From: Zygophlyctis sp. KS116
Taxonomy: Eukaryota > Chytridiomycota
Assembly: GCA_054661495.1 (NCBI GenBank)
Contig: BAAFSQ010000015.1
Location: 1-64,000, forward strand
Direction: 5' to 3'
DNA: 64,000 nt
Made by a program: the position numbers and the translations under genes. Shown here piece by piece: positions 18,544 through 31,405 of this stretch (position 1 is the stretch's first letter; each line of letters begins with the position of its first letter). Below the pieces are notes generated by a model, which was given only the letters and a program-made list of their open reading frames with translations, searched no databases and was not told the origin of the DNA.

Positions 18544-21500
18544 TTAATTTTCTAGAGCTATCTTTAGTTTGTTGAGTTTATCTTCCATTTTTGTCTTTTG
18601 CTGATCTATTTCGCTGATGAGAACTTTGACTTCCGATTCCAGTTGATTTCTTTCCAATTTTATTTTATTTACTTCGATTTCAAGATCTTTGATTTTTCTG
18701 ATCATGGCCTCTCGTTCAGTCTCAAACGTGCCAAATTTCTCTTTTTGCGCCTTCAAATTTAGTTAATATATAGGTACCTCAAATACAATTTTCATATTCA
18801 AATGCTCCGCATCTTTTCGGCGGATCGCCTCCTCTCTCTCATGAATAAGAGCGGCTTCTTTCTTTTTGAATGCTTCAGTCACCTTCAGTACTTCTTGCTC
18901 TATGAGGTTTATACTATGATTTCTTTGTAAAAGTTTCTCGGAAACAGCATCAAGCTCATTGCGCAGTGAGTCGCGCTCAACTTTGTATTCATTAACGATT
19001 GATTGGAAGTGCTTAACAACAGCCTGCTGATTATCTAACTCCTTCTTAATTTCATGCGACACATTTCTCTCATATTCTAGCTGTTCACTCCAATATGACT
19101 CCCTTTTTGAGCTTTCATTTGTGATTAACGAGGATTCCCGCACCTTAAGTTTATAAATAAACAAATACCTTATTTTCCAAGTTTTGCCGCAGTTTCTTTA
19201 AACTGTCGTTCTGATCTTCAAGCATCTGATTCTTGATTTTAATGGTCTATTTTTAGAGGACGAAACAGAAAGTACCTGATTAAGTTCCGCATTTTGCTCT
19301 TCGATCGATTTAATTTGATTTTCCAGCCCTTCAATGCGTTGTTGAATGATGGGCTTTTGAGAATTCAATTCTATTTCCTAGTTATCAAATAATTCCATTT
19401 TTACCATTTTACTGATTTTATTGCAAAGTTCGTATTTTTGATTCTTTAATTCAGATATTTCCTTGGAAGAAGACTCTAAATTGCCCAATATACGAACGTT
19501 CTTTTTTGTGATTTCCTCATATTGTGATTTTGATAATTGCAAGGCGCTTTTTAGCTCTTCGTATTCATTACATTTTTCCTAAATGATCATGAGCAACAAG
19601 GATACATCGTAAATATTTGCAGTAAGTTCAAGCTTTGATTCATGCTCATTTAACTTGACCTTTTGATCTTTTGCTAGATTCGTTAGCTGCTTAATTATCG
19701 AGGTATATTCATCCTCATTGTTTTTAAATCCAGACAATTTCTATTGGTAAATTTAATCACAGCTACCTGTCGCTGATCTTCACATATCTTCTGTAACTCC
19801 ACATATGCAGTACTGATTTGATCATACTTCTCTTTTTCACCTATTATTTCATGTTGCAAAATTTACTATTATAAACCATCCTAAACTCATTTTCTAGATG
19901 ATTATATGCTGTTTGAAGTTTCATAAATTCTGCCCGTGACTCATCCAACTCCTTGCGATGTTGAGTGAGCATAAGTTGAATTTTATCACCCATAGCTTCT
20001 TTCCGATCTTGCTTTTGATATCTTAAATTAATTAAGGTCAATTACAACAATGCATCATTAAGCCGATTCTGATACTTTATATCAACATCAGCAAGGGATG
20101 ATTTTGCCAGCTTCAGTTCCTCATTCAAATTTCGTATTTCTTTTCTTTGAAACTCATCTTGCATTTCCATCTTTATGTTAATTACATTTAAGCAAACCTG
20201 GGTAATTTTAATCTTAAAATGCTCCCTTTCTTTTAAATATTTCAAAGCCAAACGAGATTTTTCCTCCTCTAATGTTTTAATTTTTATTCTTGAGCTGCAA
20301 AGATTATCCTTTACATTAAAATCACAAGTCTGTACCTTGATTGTAGCACTGTCTTTTTTAAGTATTAAATTTTCTTCTTCCATCTTATTTTTATCTTTCA
20401 AGTGATTCTCTTTTTCCATTTTACATTCTTCCAAATCTGCAAACAATTTCTTGATCGACATTTTGGGAGTTTCGTCCTCTGCCGCTTGAAGTCTCCCCTT
20501 AAATTCCGAGTTCAGCAACTTAATCTTCACGGAGATCTAATTTACCTCTAATTTTTTGTTTTTTAAAGTCAACTCTTTAATTTCATCATCTTTTTCTGAC
20601 AAATCTTTAATGAGCCTTGATTTTTGTTCTAAAAGCCCATTATTTTCCCATTTAAGCGTTTTTACCGCTTCCTAAATTTTACAAACTACAATCTACCGTG
20701 GTATTCTTTAAATCTGAATGAATCCTATCAATTTCAGATAGTGAAGTCTCTAATTTCTGTTGAACATTTTCCCTATTATCTCTTTCAATTTGCAAAAGTT
20801 GAGAATGAATTTCCTTTCTTTTAAAAGACTAAAATTACATTATTTTGCGCCGACCTTTGTACCTTTTTGGTCCTATTTTATAAACAAGTATAAAATACAC
20901 TTCTATTTTCTCCTTGACGGAATGATCTAATTTTGGTATTTTACTAGGAACATTGACAATCTCTTTAACTTGCTATCATATTTAGTAAAATCTTAAAACT
21001 CACCATAATATTATCCTTTCTCCAATCCACATATTCCTTTAAATAATCCTGATTTTAAAACTAAATAATTTATACCTTTTCATTGTGCTGTAGTTTTTCT
21101 ACAATTTCTTTTAATAGTTTTTCTAACCCATCTATTCTCTTTTCAGACTCTTGCGACTCTTTATTGCACTTTAATTCTTTAATTTGACTTTCTAATTCCG
21201 TCAATTGATCCAAAACTTGAGAATTATTATTATTTTCAGAGGCTTGCTTTACATTTTCTGATAAATTTGAAATATAATTTTCAATAACTTGTAATTTATG
21301 AGATAAATTCCCAATATCCTTGTCTGGTAAATTTTCTAGACTTGAATTTTCTACATGGTCTGTAAATGAGAAATCAGAATTTGATCCAAAATAAACATTT
21401 CCCAATCTATCTAAACCATCAATACCCATTAATTGAGGAACTAGATTAAACACTTTAATCCTAGAATACTTGTAATCTTGCATAAATTTGTTATGACTCG

Positions 21501-22025
21501 GCAGAGTTAGATCACTAGAAAACACGATTTCCTTTAAATGACAACATCCAACTAGATACTGCAACTGATCCAAATCCTGAATATAATTCCCCTTTATATC
21601 AAAAATACTTAATGAATGATGATTTCCGTGAAGTTCAACTATGATTAGTTCAATAAAGTACCCAGTCCTTCTAAATCATGAATGTAATTAAATGACAAGT
21701 TTAGATTCAAGAGTTGATTTAAAGACCAAATTCCTTGAATTTTTGATATTTTGTTATTTGATAAATTGAGAGTTTTTAGATTTTTTAGACATGAAATACC
21801 ATCCATACTTGAGATACAATTTGAAGATAAATCCAAAATACTCAAATTGCTAATCATACATAGAACATTCGCGTCTAGAGTCGGTATTTGGTTAGAATGA
21901 AGTAAAAGTTCATAAATCCATCCTTGGCCTCTTTGGTTTGCTTCATGTTTGAATAGAGGTACAAGCTCTTTTAAACATTTTATTCCATAATCTATTTGAG
22001 ATACAGTGACTCCTTGCGCAATCAT
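18544..22025 (-). CDS. LRRCC1-like centriolar protein (leucine-rich repeats plus long coiled coil)
   Basis: Multi-exon minus-strand gene. The N-terminus (start 22025) has four to five SDS22-like leucine-rich repeats, for example ISNLSILDLSSNCISSMDGI and NLKTLNLSNNKISKIQGI. A 23-nt intron (about 21632-21654) joins EGL to VELHGNHHSLSIFDI. A cap region follows, then coiled-coil exons run to 18544 with heptad-rich Glu/Lys/Leu sequence and many tiny introns. This layout matches LRRCC1/CLERC, a distal-lumen centriole protein needed for ciliogenesis, though other LRR-coiled-coil ciliary proteins are possible. Individual exon limits between 19165 and 21069 were not all resolved. Its stop lies one base from the convergent CatSper-subunit stop. 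Confidence 0.55.
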
Positions 22026-22083
22026 GGGGATTTTTAATGACGCAATCTGAATATAATAATAGATAAAATATATTTAAAAATGA

Positions 22084-23742
<1,659 letters not shown>

Positions 23743-23881
23743 TTTCCCCACAATTGTCACGGTACCTTTCAAGTAGTAAGATTCTTAATAGGTTTATTTT
23801 GATTTTACACAATGTAGGACTCAACGTTGAGGTCAAACAGGACTTGAACAGAGTCCTTGAGTCTATGTGCACTTTAGAAAA

Positions 23882-24551
23882 TTAAATTACAGAAATCCAA
23901 AAATCCCATGATATCTCTTTACACATTGATGATTTTGCCAAATACATTCTTCTAATTCCATCTTTCCAAAATAAAAATATTCTATTATTACATACATGTC
24001 CCCAATTTTCTCCTATTTTTTAATCTAGAGGAAATACCTAGTGCAGGAACTAGAATCCCTTGATTATTATGTATTTTAGTAGTCATTTGATTTGTTAAAA
24101 CTATTAAAATTCCTTTTTCATATGCAATCTTTTTTAATTCTTGTCCGATAGAATTTAAAAATACGCTTCGTTGTCCATAGTCTGAAATTCCTTTAAATAA
24201 AAATGCTATAGAGTCTATAATAATCAATTTAACATTACTAAAATCTAATAAAATACTCTCTAATTCTTGTATTAGACTAGTTAATTGAGAAAGAGAAAAT
24301 ATTCTATAGACTTTTAAATCATTTGTATTAATAAGAGATCCAGTCATTTCCAATAGTCTTTTTAGAGTAAAACTACCTTCAGTATCTATATATATAATTC
24401 TTGATTTCTTCTTCAAGACTGATGATGAGAGTTGAATACATAATTGAGTTTTTCCAAGGCCTGGAAGTCCAATGATTTCAGTCAATTGTCCTGGTAGAGT
24501 AGCCAAAGTTGAGTTTAATGGTTCTAGTCCAGAGTCTATTGGTTCGTTCAT
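23882..24551 (-). CDS. RAD51C: RAD51 paralog, RAD51C-like, lacking the N-terminal domain
   Basis: Two exons joined across a 25-nt intron (24013-24037) give 214 residues. Walker A is GLPGLGKTQLC and Walker B is LIIIDSIAF. VLTNQMTTKIHNN is followed, after the splice, by VPALGENWGHVCN, the stretch that distinguishes RAD51C from RAD51. The protein starts at MNEPIDSGLEPLN, only about 28 residues before Walker A, so the helical N-terminal domain of human RAD51C (376 residues) is missing. RAD51C works in homologous recombination as part of RAD51-paralog complexes. The divergent gap to SPT7 is 90 bp. Confidence 0.8.
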
Positions 24552-24641
24552 ACAGGATAGGATCAGTCGAGTGTCTTGGACTGTATGTAGGCAGTATATA
24601 GAGTAGGCGCACTGTAGGATCATAGCGTAGGCACATTGTAT

Positions 24642-27266
24642 ATGCTGTCAGACTTGGAATCACAGCTGCTACAGGCCTTGGACACTTTAAAACTCACCGC
24701 CTTCTTAAACGGTGGGACGCTGGATAGTAATGTATTCAAAGGATGGAATAGATCAGATCAGGAATGGTTGGATTTTATAAATGAAGCAAGAGCTCATATA
24801 AGATGGGAGAGAATACAATCTGTAAATTGTGCTGATGATGTTTATTATTTCACTCAAGATCATTCAGATGCAAAAATCAGAGCAAAGGAAATTGCTATAG
24901 AACAATCAAAAAATCAAGCTAAAGTTACAAAGGCTTCAGGAGGATTTGATTATCTTTTTATGGAATTAGAGTCAATGGTACCAGATACATTAAGATTAAA
25001 AGAATTAAAAAGTTTAATACTAGAATCTAGACCTTCTAAAAGTAAATGGGCTTCAGATGATAAGTTGGGGCAAGAGCCAGTATACGAGGCATTTGAAAAG
25101 GTTTTGGCAGAATTAAGAAATTATACGGTATCTAGGATTAAATTTAAAAAAATTAGGAACACTCTCTTCCGTTTTTAAAACCAGTTCAAAAACGTGAAGC
25201 TCCAAATTATTATGATGTTATAAAGAATCCAATGGATTTAGGGACAATGGCTAAAAAATTAAAGAATTTAGAATACAAGTCTAAAGAAGAGTTTTGTAAG
25301 GATCTAAATTTAATTTGGAATAATTGTTTTACTTATAATACTTTGCCTGAAAGTATTTATAGAAAACATGCAAATGCAATGAGGCAAAAAGCAGATGAAT
25401 TAATGAAGATAATACCAGAAATATCTGTAAAAACTGGAGTAGAGGAATCAGATGATGATGAGGGTATTTAGATTTAGATTAATTTTGAAAAAGTTAGTAA
25501 GTTGGGGACTGCTGCAACTGCTTCTGTAAATGGGGATACTATGCACGGGGAAAATAATTCAAGGCGTCCACTGACTTTTGCAGCCCTGGAAGAAGATCAA
25601 GAAGGAATGGATTTAGATTTTATGGAAAATATGGATAGTATTGATACACCGGTGCTTGATGGTCAAAAAGATGATGATACACATCATTCCGAACATGGCG
25701 AGGAGGATGACGACGAGCAGCTTCTAGAGTCAACTTGGGATTCCGTCCAGTTTCAAAAATGGAGGGAACTATCATTGGAGCAAAGAGCTCATGTATATGT
25801 AAGTTACCTTTTAGATTAATCTAAAAGAAACGTCACTTTATTGATTCAGGTGTACGTTTTGAGAACAAAAAGGCTTTTGTAAGAAGCCCCGAAGACATGT
25901 TGGATTTTTACTGCCAAGAGGCTGAATATATTGAACGTATGAAAAGTCTTGAGGATGCATCATCTGTTAATACTAAAACTGGTTACTGGGAAAAAGCTTT
26001 TCTTCCAGAATTAATGTCACCTACATCCATTATACCACACATTAAGCAACCGTATGCGTAAGTGTTTATTTATAATTTAAAAGTGATTCACAAACCCCCG
26101 CTATATCATTATCAAGGATTAAATCTGCAAATATCGATAAATCAAGCAATATTTACCAAAAAGTCTGCCAAAATATATCTGAACTTGATCAAATCAAGAA
26201 ATTATATTACAATATAGAGGTATTTATCAATTTATGAAATTATAGGGAGAACAGTTTCATTCAACTTCACATACATATGCTCGAGACACAGATGTGCTGG
26301 TTTCTTCGTCTATTAATTTAGGGAAAGATGAGGCCTCCAAAATATTGGGGCAATCTATAAGCTTATTAATGAATCATTTAGGATTTGACGGTATATCTGT
26401 TTAATTTGTAATTGATTAGCGATATACGAATCGGCTCTTTGTACATTTATTGATTTAGTGGCAGAATACCTTTCAAATTTTGGGCGAAACATAAAGTTAT
26501 GCTTGGATAGTGCTGATCCTGGCATTACCACGGAGGTATTTATGATCATTTTTCAATCATTAGGAGATTTTGGAATATGCCCTTGCTCAAAATGGTATTT
26601 CTGATGTCCAAGTTTTACATGCACACATACTAGGCCTCGTTTCTCAAGGCAAAAGGCTTTCTAATATTAAAAACTACTTAAATGGGATACAAAATAGGAT
26701 ACTGTTGGTATTTTTCTTTTCTATTGATGGTTAGAAGCAAGAAAAATCAAATATAATTACGGAGGAAGAAGAAAATGAATTGGTTATGAGGTATCAAGTT
26801 TCATTTAAAACATAAGTGGAAATTACTTATCAGCCCTTGGAATTGATATTTTAAATATCAAAGATATTGGCATTGATATTACAGAGGTTCCATTAGAGTT
26901 GTGGAATGAAAAAGCGAATAAGCAAGTATGCCATGTAGAAGATCGGTATGTTTTAAAAAATTGATAGCAGACTTGCATCTCCCATGACAGGCCCAAGGAT
27001 TGAAGAAATATCAACTCCTTGGAAACCAATTTCTGGTGAAAAACAGATCGGGCTTCTTAAAACATTTTATGATAGACCTGCTACGGCTTTAATAGAGGTA
27101 TTATTCTTTTAGCTTAATATCCAAGGACGATCAAAAGCCAAATGTCAAAAGTCTAAAAAGCAAAGTAATGGTTCGCGCTGCAACAGTGAGAAAGCGACTG
27201 GTTATAGGAACTGACAATATACCCAAAAAGAAGAAAAAATCAACAACTTCCAATAAAATAGAATAA
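24642..27266 (+). CDS. SPT7: SAGA subunit SPT7 (bromodomain plus histone fold)
   Basis: Multi-exon gene. A bromodomain begins with the splice at about 25177 (29-nt intron from about 25149), giving HSLPFLKPVQKREAPNYYD and then NPMDLGTM and YNTLPESIY. An acidic linker (DDDEQLLESTWDSVQFQKW) follows. A Bromo_TP histone fold appears near 26400-26640 (YESALCTFIDLVAEYL). The C-terminal part has TPWKPISGEKQIGLL, as in fungal Spt7, and ends in a lysine-rich tail (PKKKKKSTT) before the stop at 27266. Spt7 scaffolds the SAGA coactivator and pairs with Ada1. All introns seen are short; the 3' part holds many small exons whose limits I did not all fix. It converges on HCS1 with a 14-bp gap. Confidence 0.85.
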
Positions 27267-27280
27267 TATGTACTACTTAT

Positions 27281-29320
27281 TTATTTTGCGTACTCGATCA
27301 ACGCATGCTCTTCTAAAAACTCAACCATCTTTTTCAGTACTTTATCTTTCGAGAGTGTCATAAATTCGCCATTACAAACGACTACCAAATGACATTTTGC
27401 TCTTGTTAAAGCAACATTTAATCGCCGTGACTCTTTCAAGAATCCAATTTCAAAATCATCGTTACTTCTAACCAGACTAATTATAATTACAAGTTTTTCT
27501 CTTCCTTGAAATCCATCCACAGTTCCTATTTCTATCAAAGGTGACTCTTCTCTCAGTGCCAACTTCAGAAGATCCACTTGGGCATTGTAAGGTGATATAA
27601 TCGCTATTTCTCCATCTTGAATACCCCAATTCTTCAATCTTTTTATATATTTGATAATCATATCTGCCTCTCCTTCATTAAACTTTGAATCATCCAACTT
27701 AATTCCTGATGTTGATGATTCAACTGACTCCATAAAGTCTGCACCAGTTGTATCCAAAAACATTAGCGGAGACTCAGTCTCTTCGCACTTTTCAATGTTT
27801 GGGAAATCAATCAATGTACGGAATTTCACTGATTCATGCGCAATCAATTTCCCTTCATAAAATTGAGAAGATGAGAAGTTCATTATTTGTTCATTCTGAA
27901 ATTACAAAAAATCACATTACCATTCTATACTGAATATTTAAAAGCCTTTTAATCGAGTCACCATATAATTTAACCAGACGATCTATAAGTGTTGTTTCTA
28001 ATTTCATTGATTTCTTATCGGACATTTTAACGGCTTTAGTAGATTTGACTGTAGGCTAGACATTAATGTTATTTTAAAAACGAACAGGTAGCTGCATATG
28101 ATCACCAGCAAATATCACTCTTTTAGATTTCAGAATTGGAATCCATGTTTCTGCCTCAAGAGCCTGTGATGCTTCGTCTACCAATAAAGTATCAAACTCT
28201 TCATAAGCCAGAACCTTGCTTGCGGCCCCATTTAGAGTACATAAAACTACCTGAGCATTTTTTAGCAACGATTGAATAGCACTTTTTTCACGAATTCTTA
28301 ACTCTCCTCTCAAGTGTTTAATTTCCTGATACAGTGCCCTCCTTTCACTTGATCTTTTAGACTTTTTGATTAAATTCAAAGTATTGTCCATTTCCCTTCT
28401 CACATCCGTCACAATTTTCCCTTGATCACAAGTTTTAAGCAAAATATCTAATGAATGTTCCAAAACTGCAGGAAGAATCCTAGCGGGATGCCCTATTCTT
28501 ACAATATTCAGCCTTGTCTTTGCCAACCTTTCAACAATATTATCTTAAAAATTAAATATCTCATGTACCAACTGAAAGATTTGATGGACCACAGACTAAA
28601 ACACGATCTCCCCTCTTTACCAATTGTAAGATAACTTCAATACAAGTAAAAGTCTTCCCTGTCCCTGGCGGCCCATGAATCAATGCAACTTGATTAGCAG
28701 ATAATGCAAACTTTACAGCATCTTTTTGTGCTTGATTAAGTTCATCCTCATTAAAACATAAAAGATCAGACTGTAAATCTCCAAATGTGGGTTTATAATC
28801 ATTCATCAAGACCTTTCATTAATTCTTAAAAACCTTACTCTAACTACTTCATTATTTTCTTTTTTTGAATTCATTAAAGTCATCATTGTATCCTTCATTC
28901 TCTGATAAGTAACATTATTAGCCATTTTAAATCTTTTCTTTCATTATAAAAATATTACATTGACTGCCTCTTCCCTGTATCTTTAAATTCTTCTGAGAAT
29001 GCAATTGTTATAACCTGATCAGTTATTTTATACACAACACCCGATTGTTCATTTGATTCATCACGAACCGAGACGATATCACCATTTCTAAATGAATGAG
29101 TAGGAAGTAGATCGCCGATATCTCTTTCAAAATCAATACAAAACTTTCCACCGAGTCCAGTTCTTTGCCCAGTGATCATCAAACCACAAAGCGCAACTCC
29201 CAGTCTCTGCAGTTGAATTGGCGAATATTTAGCATGAAGTGATAAAGTCGATTCAATATCCGCCTCTTTTTCTGCCTCTATCAGTTGAATCTGTGTTGTT
29301 GCAAAATCAGTCAAATCCAT
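27281..29320 (-). CDS. HCS1: HCS1/IGHMBP2-type SF1B DNA/RNA helicase
   Basis: Multi-exon gene starting at 29320 ([21 protein letters not shown]). The N-terminal beta-barrel (1B) region has [17 protein letters not shown]. Motif I is [12 protein letters not shown] and motif Ia VCGPSN. Motif II is [13 protein letters not shown], followed by AGDHMQLP (motif III). The last exon holds [23 protein letters not shown] (motif V) and [14 protein letters not shown] (motif VI). This is the Upf1-like clade that includes yeast Hcs1 and human IGHMBP2. The protein ends at the helicase core without the R3H or AN1 domains of the animal member, as in yeast. A role in replication or translation-linked RNA unwinding is inferred from the family. 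Confidence 0.85.
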
Positions 29321-29438
29321 AAGTCACTGACCACTGATCGGTTCCCTTGAGAGAAACGGAAAAACTTCGTGATCAATTGACCGCCCCATTAAAGTTTGGC
29401 TATAAATAGATTTGCTCAACGATTAATTATTAATAACC

Positions 29439-30725
29439 ATGGGACTAGATGAATCAATCGGCAAGATCAATGAAATAAAGGAACACTTTCCCTCTGAAAA
29501 GATACTTGATGAGGCTACAATTAAAAGGTTTTTGATTGCTAGAAGTTATGATGTGCAAAAAACTGTCGATATGATTCAGAATTATCTGGAATTTAGGAGG
29601 ATAAATGATATTGATTCCATTAAACCTCCAAATGGCATTGATAGACCTTTTACAATGTCTGTTCGGAAGTTGTATAGAGATTCAAACTATGATTCAAATG
29701 CAATTGGTTTAAAAGATGAATTTAGAAAGTTTTATCCTGCTACTGGTGGGATGGGGGTTCATGGCTATGATCGGCAAGGTCATCCGATATTGATTGAACT
29801 ATTGGGTAAGTATAATGTCAAAAAAATGGCTGAATTATGTGATCCAGAGGTTCTAAAAGAATTTTGTATATTAAATAATGAATTTATCTTTGGACAAGTA
29901 ATGGCTGAATGTAGTAGGATACATAAAAGTACAATAGAAAAGGTATTTTACTATTTTTAAAAGATTGATGGTTGCAATATTTGATTGTACTGGAATGGGT
30001 TTACATCAATTTCATGTTCCGGGGATCATGTTATTGAAAGTAGTTGCATCATTAAACCAAGACTATTATCCTGAACGTTTATACAAGATATTTATAGTTA
30101 ATGCTCCAGTATTTTTCTCTGCAGCATGGGCAATAGTGAAAATTGGATTGGATAAACGTGTATTGGATAAAGTTATGGTACTAGGATCGGATTATAAAAC
30201 TACTCTATTAAAGCATATTAGTCATGATCAACTTCCAAGTTTTCTTGGTGGATCGTGTACTTGTGCTCATATGGCTGGTGGATGTGTTCCATCTCCTTCT
30301 GAAGATATACCAGGCGATCATTTGGCTTATCGCTATAAAGCTTTTCTTAAAAAATCTCAACCAATTCATGAACATGTAGTAAATCTTCAAGGAAATTTTC
30401 CAATTCATTTCAAGTACGAGTCTCTAGCAAATTTAAGTTTTGAAATCATGCATGGCTCAAAGTATTTTTTAAAATACTAATATTTAGAGTAATATATACA
30501 AGTGATTCCAATCAATTAAATGATACATCAATTTCTCTAAATCCAGGGCAATACATTTTCCGATGGACTGGACAAAAGCTTTCTTTTAGGCAATCTAGAT
30601 TAGATTATACAATTTTACGGCAATTAAGTCATTCAGATTCTGGATTTGGACTCCTTGATGATGAATGGGTTGACTCTGAGGGCGATGTTTTTTATGACTC
30701 AAAAGAATGTTTGTGCTGGTGCTAA
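29439..30725 (+). CDS. SEC14-like protein (CRAL-TRIO plus C-terminal GOLD-like domain)
   Basis: The N-terminal CRAL-TRIO helical region (LDEATIKRFLIARSYDVQKT) is followed by the lipid-binding fold (HGYDRQGHPILIELLGKY, VNAPVFFSAAWAIVK, ISHDQLPSFLGGSC). A 26-nt intron (about 30453-30478) leads into a beta-rich tail with LNPGQYIFRWTGQKL that looks like a GOLD domain. Such proteins move phosphatidylinositol or other lipids between membranes. The intron at about 29943-29963 (GTATTTT...AAAAG) restores the reading only if one extra base is dropped, so a one-base assembly error or unusual acceptor is possible there. The 3' end overlaps the next gene's likely start. Confidence 0.78.
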
Positions 30726-31392
30726 AGTTTGTTTTATAAAAGATTACATTGACAATTACATTTTTAAAGACTGCGATTGTACATTTGTTTCTCCACTAGT
30801 GTCTGATACTCTTGATGTGAATATTGACGAAACTAAATACGATGGACTCGTAGTCACTTCTAAGCGATCACTGGAAGCGTTGAGTAATTACATCATTAAC
30901 ACCATAGAAGATCTCAAGGATTTAAAGGGAAAGACGCTCTTTGTTGTTGGTCCTTCTACTCATGCAAAGGCTGTTGAAATGGGATTCAAGTCTATTTTGG
31001 GATCAGAGAGCGGATCCGCTCTCGCATTAGTGGACTATATTCTAAAAGGAAAATGTAACAGGCTGTTATTGCTGACAGGTGATAAAAATAGGGACGATTT
31101 ACCTTTGGCTTTAACTGCAGCCAAAGTTCAGTTTGATCAACTCAAAGTCTATGAAACGAAAACAAATCCCAATTTGGAAGTGGATTTGTTAAAATTGAAA
31201 AATCCAGAATGGATGGTGTTTTTTAGTCCCTCTGGATTCAATGCTGTGAATGAATTCTTGAAGGAGTTTCCTAAAATTGCATGTATTGGAAAGACGACAG
31301 CGTCTCATATCAGGGATCGTGGATACGAAGTGATGGCGATTGCATCAACTCCTGATCCGGTGTCTCTGTATAATGCAATGTTCAACACATAA
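30685..31392 (+). CDS. HEM4: Uroporphyrinogen-III synthase
   Basis: About 235 residues, the usual length, starting at Met 30685 or 30694. Features: TLFVVGPSTHAKAVEMGF, the LLLLTGDKNRDDLP segment, WMVFFSPSGFNAVNEFL and CIGKTTASHIRDRGYEV at the C-terminal end, which together are typical of the low-conservation HEM4 fold. The enzyme closes hydroxymethylbilane to uroporphyrinogen III in heme synthesis. Its 5' end overlaps the last codons of the SEC14-GOLD gene in another frame by 32-41 nt, because the first family strand (AKVCFIKD) already lies at about 30720. Presence of HEM4 argues for a retained heme pathway. Confidence 0.85.
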   Translation: MFFMTQKNVCAGAKVCFIKDYIDNYIFKDCDCTFVSPLVSDTLDVNIDETKYDGLVVTSKRSLEALSNYIINTIEDLKDLKGKTLFVVGPSTHAKAVEMGFKSILGSESGSALALVDYILKGKCNRLLLLTGDKNRDDLPLALTAAKVQFDQLKVYETKTNPNLEVDLLKLKNPEWMVFFSPSGFNAVNEFLKEFPKIACIGKTTASHIRDRGYEVMAIASTPDPVSLYNAMFNT

Positions 31393-31405
31393 TAATAGAT
31401 TTATT

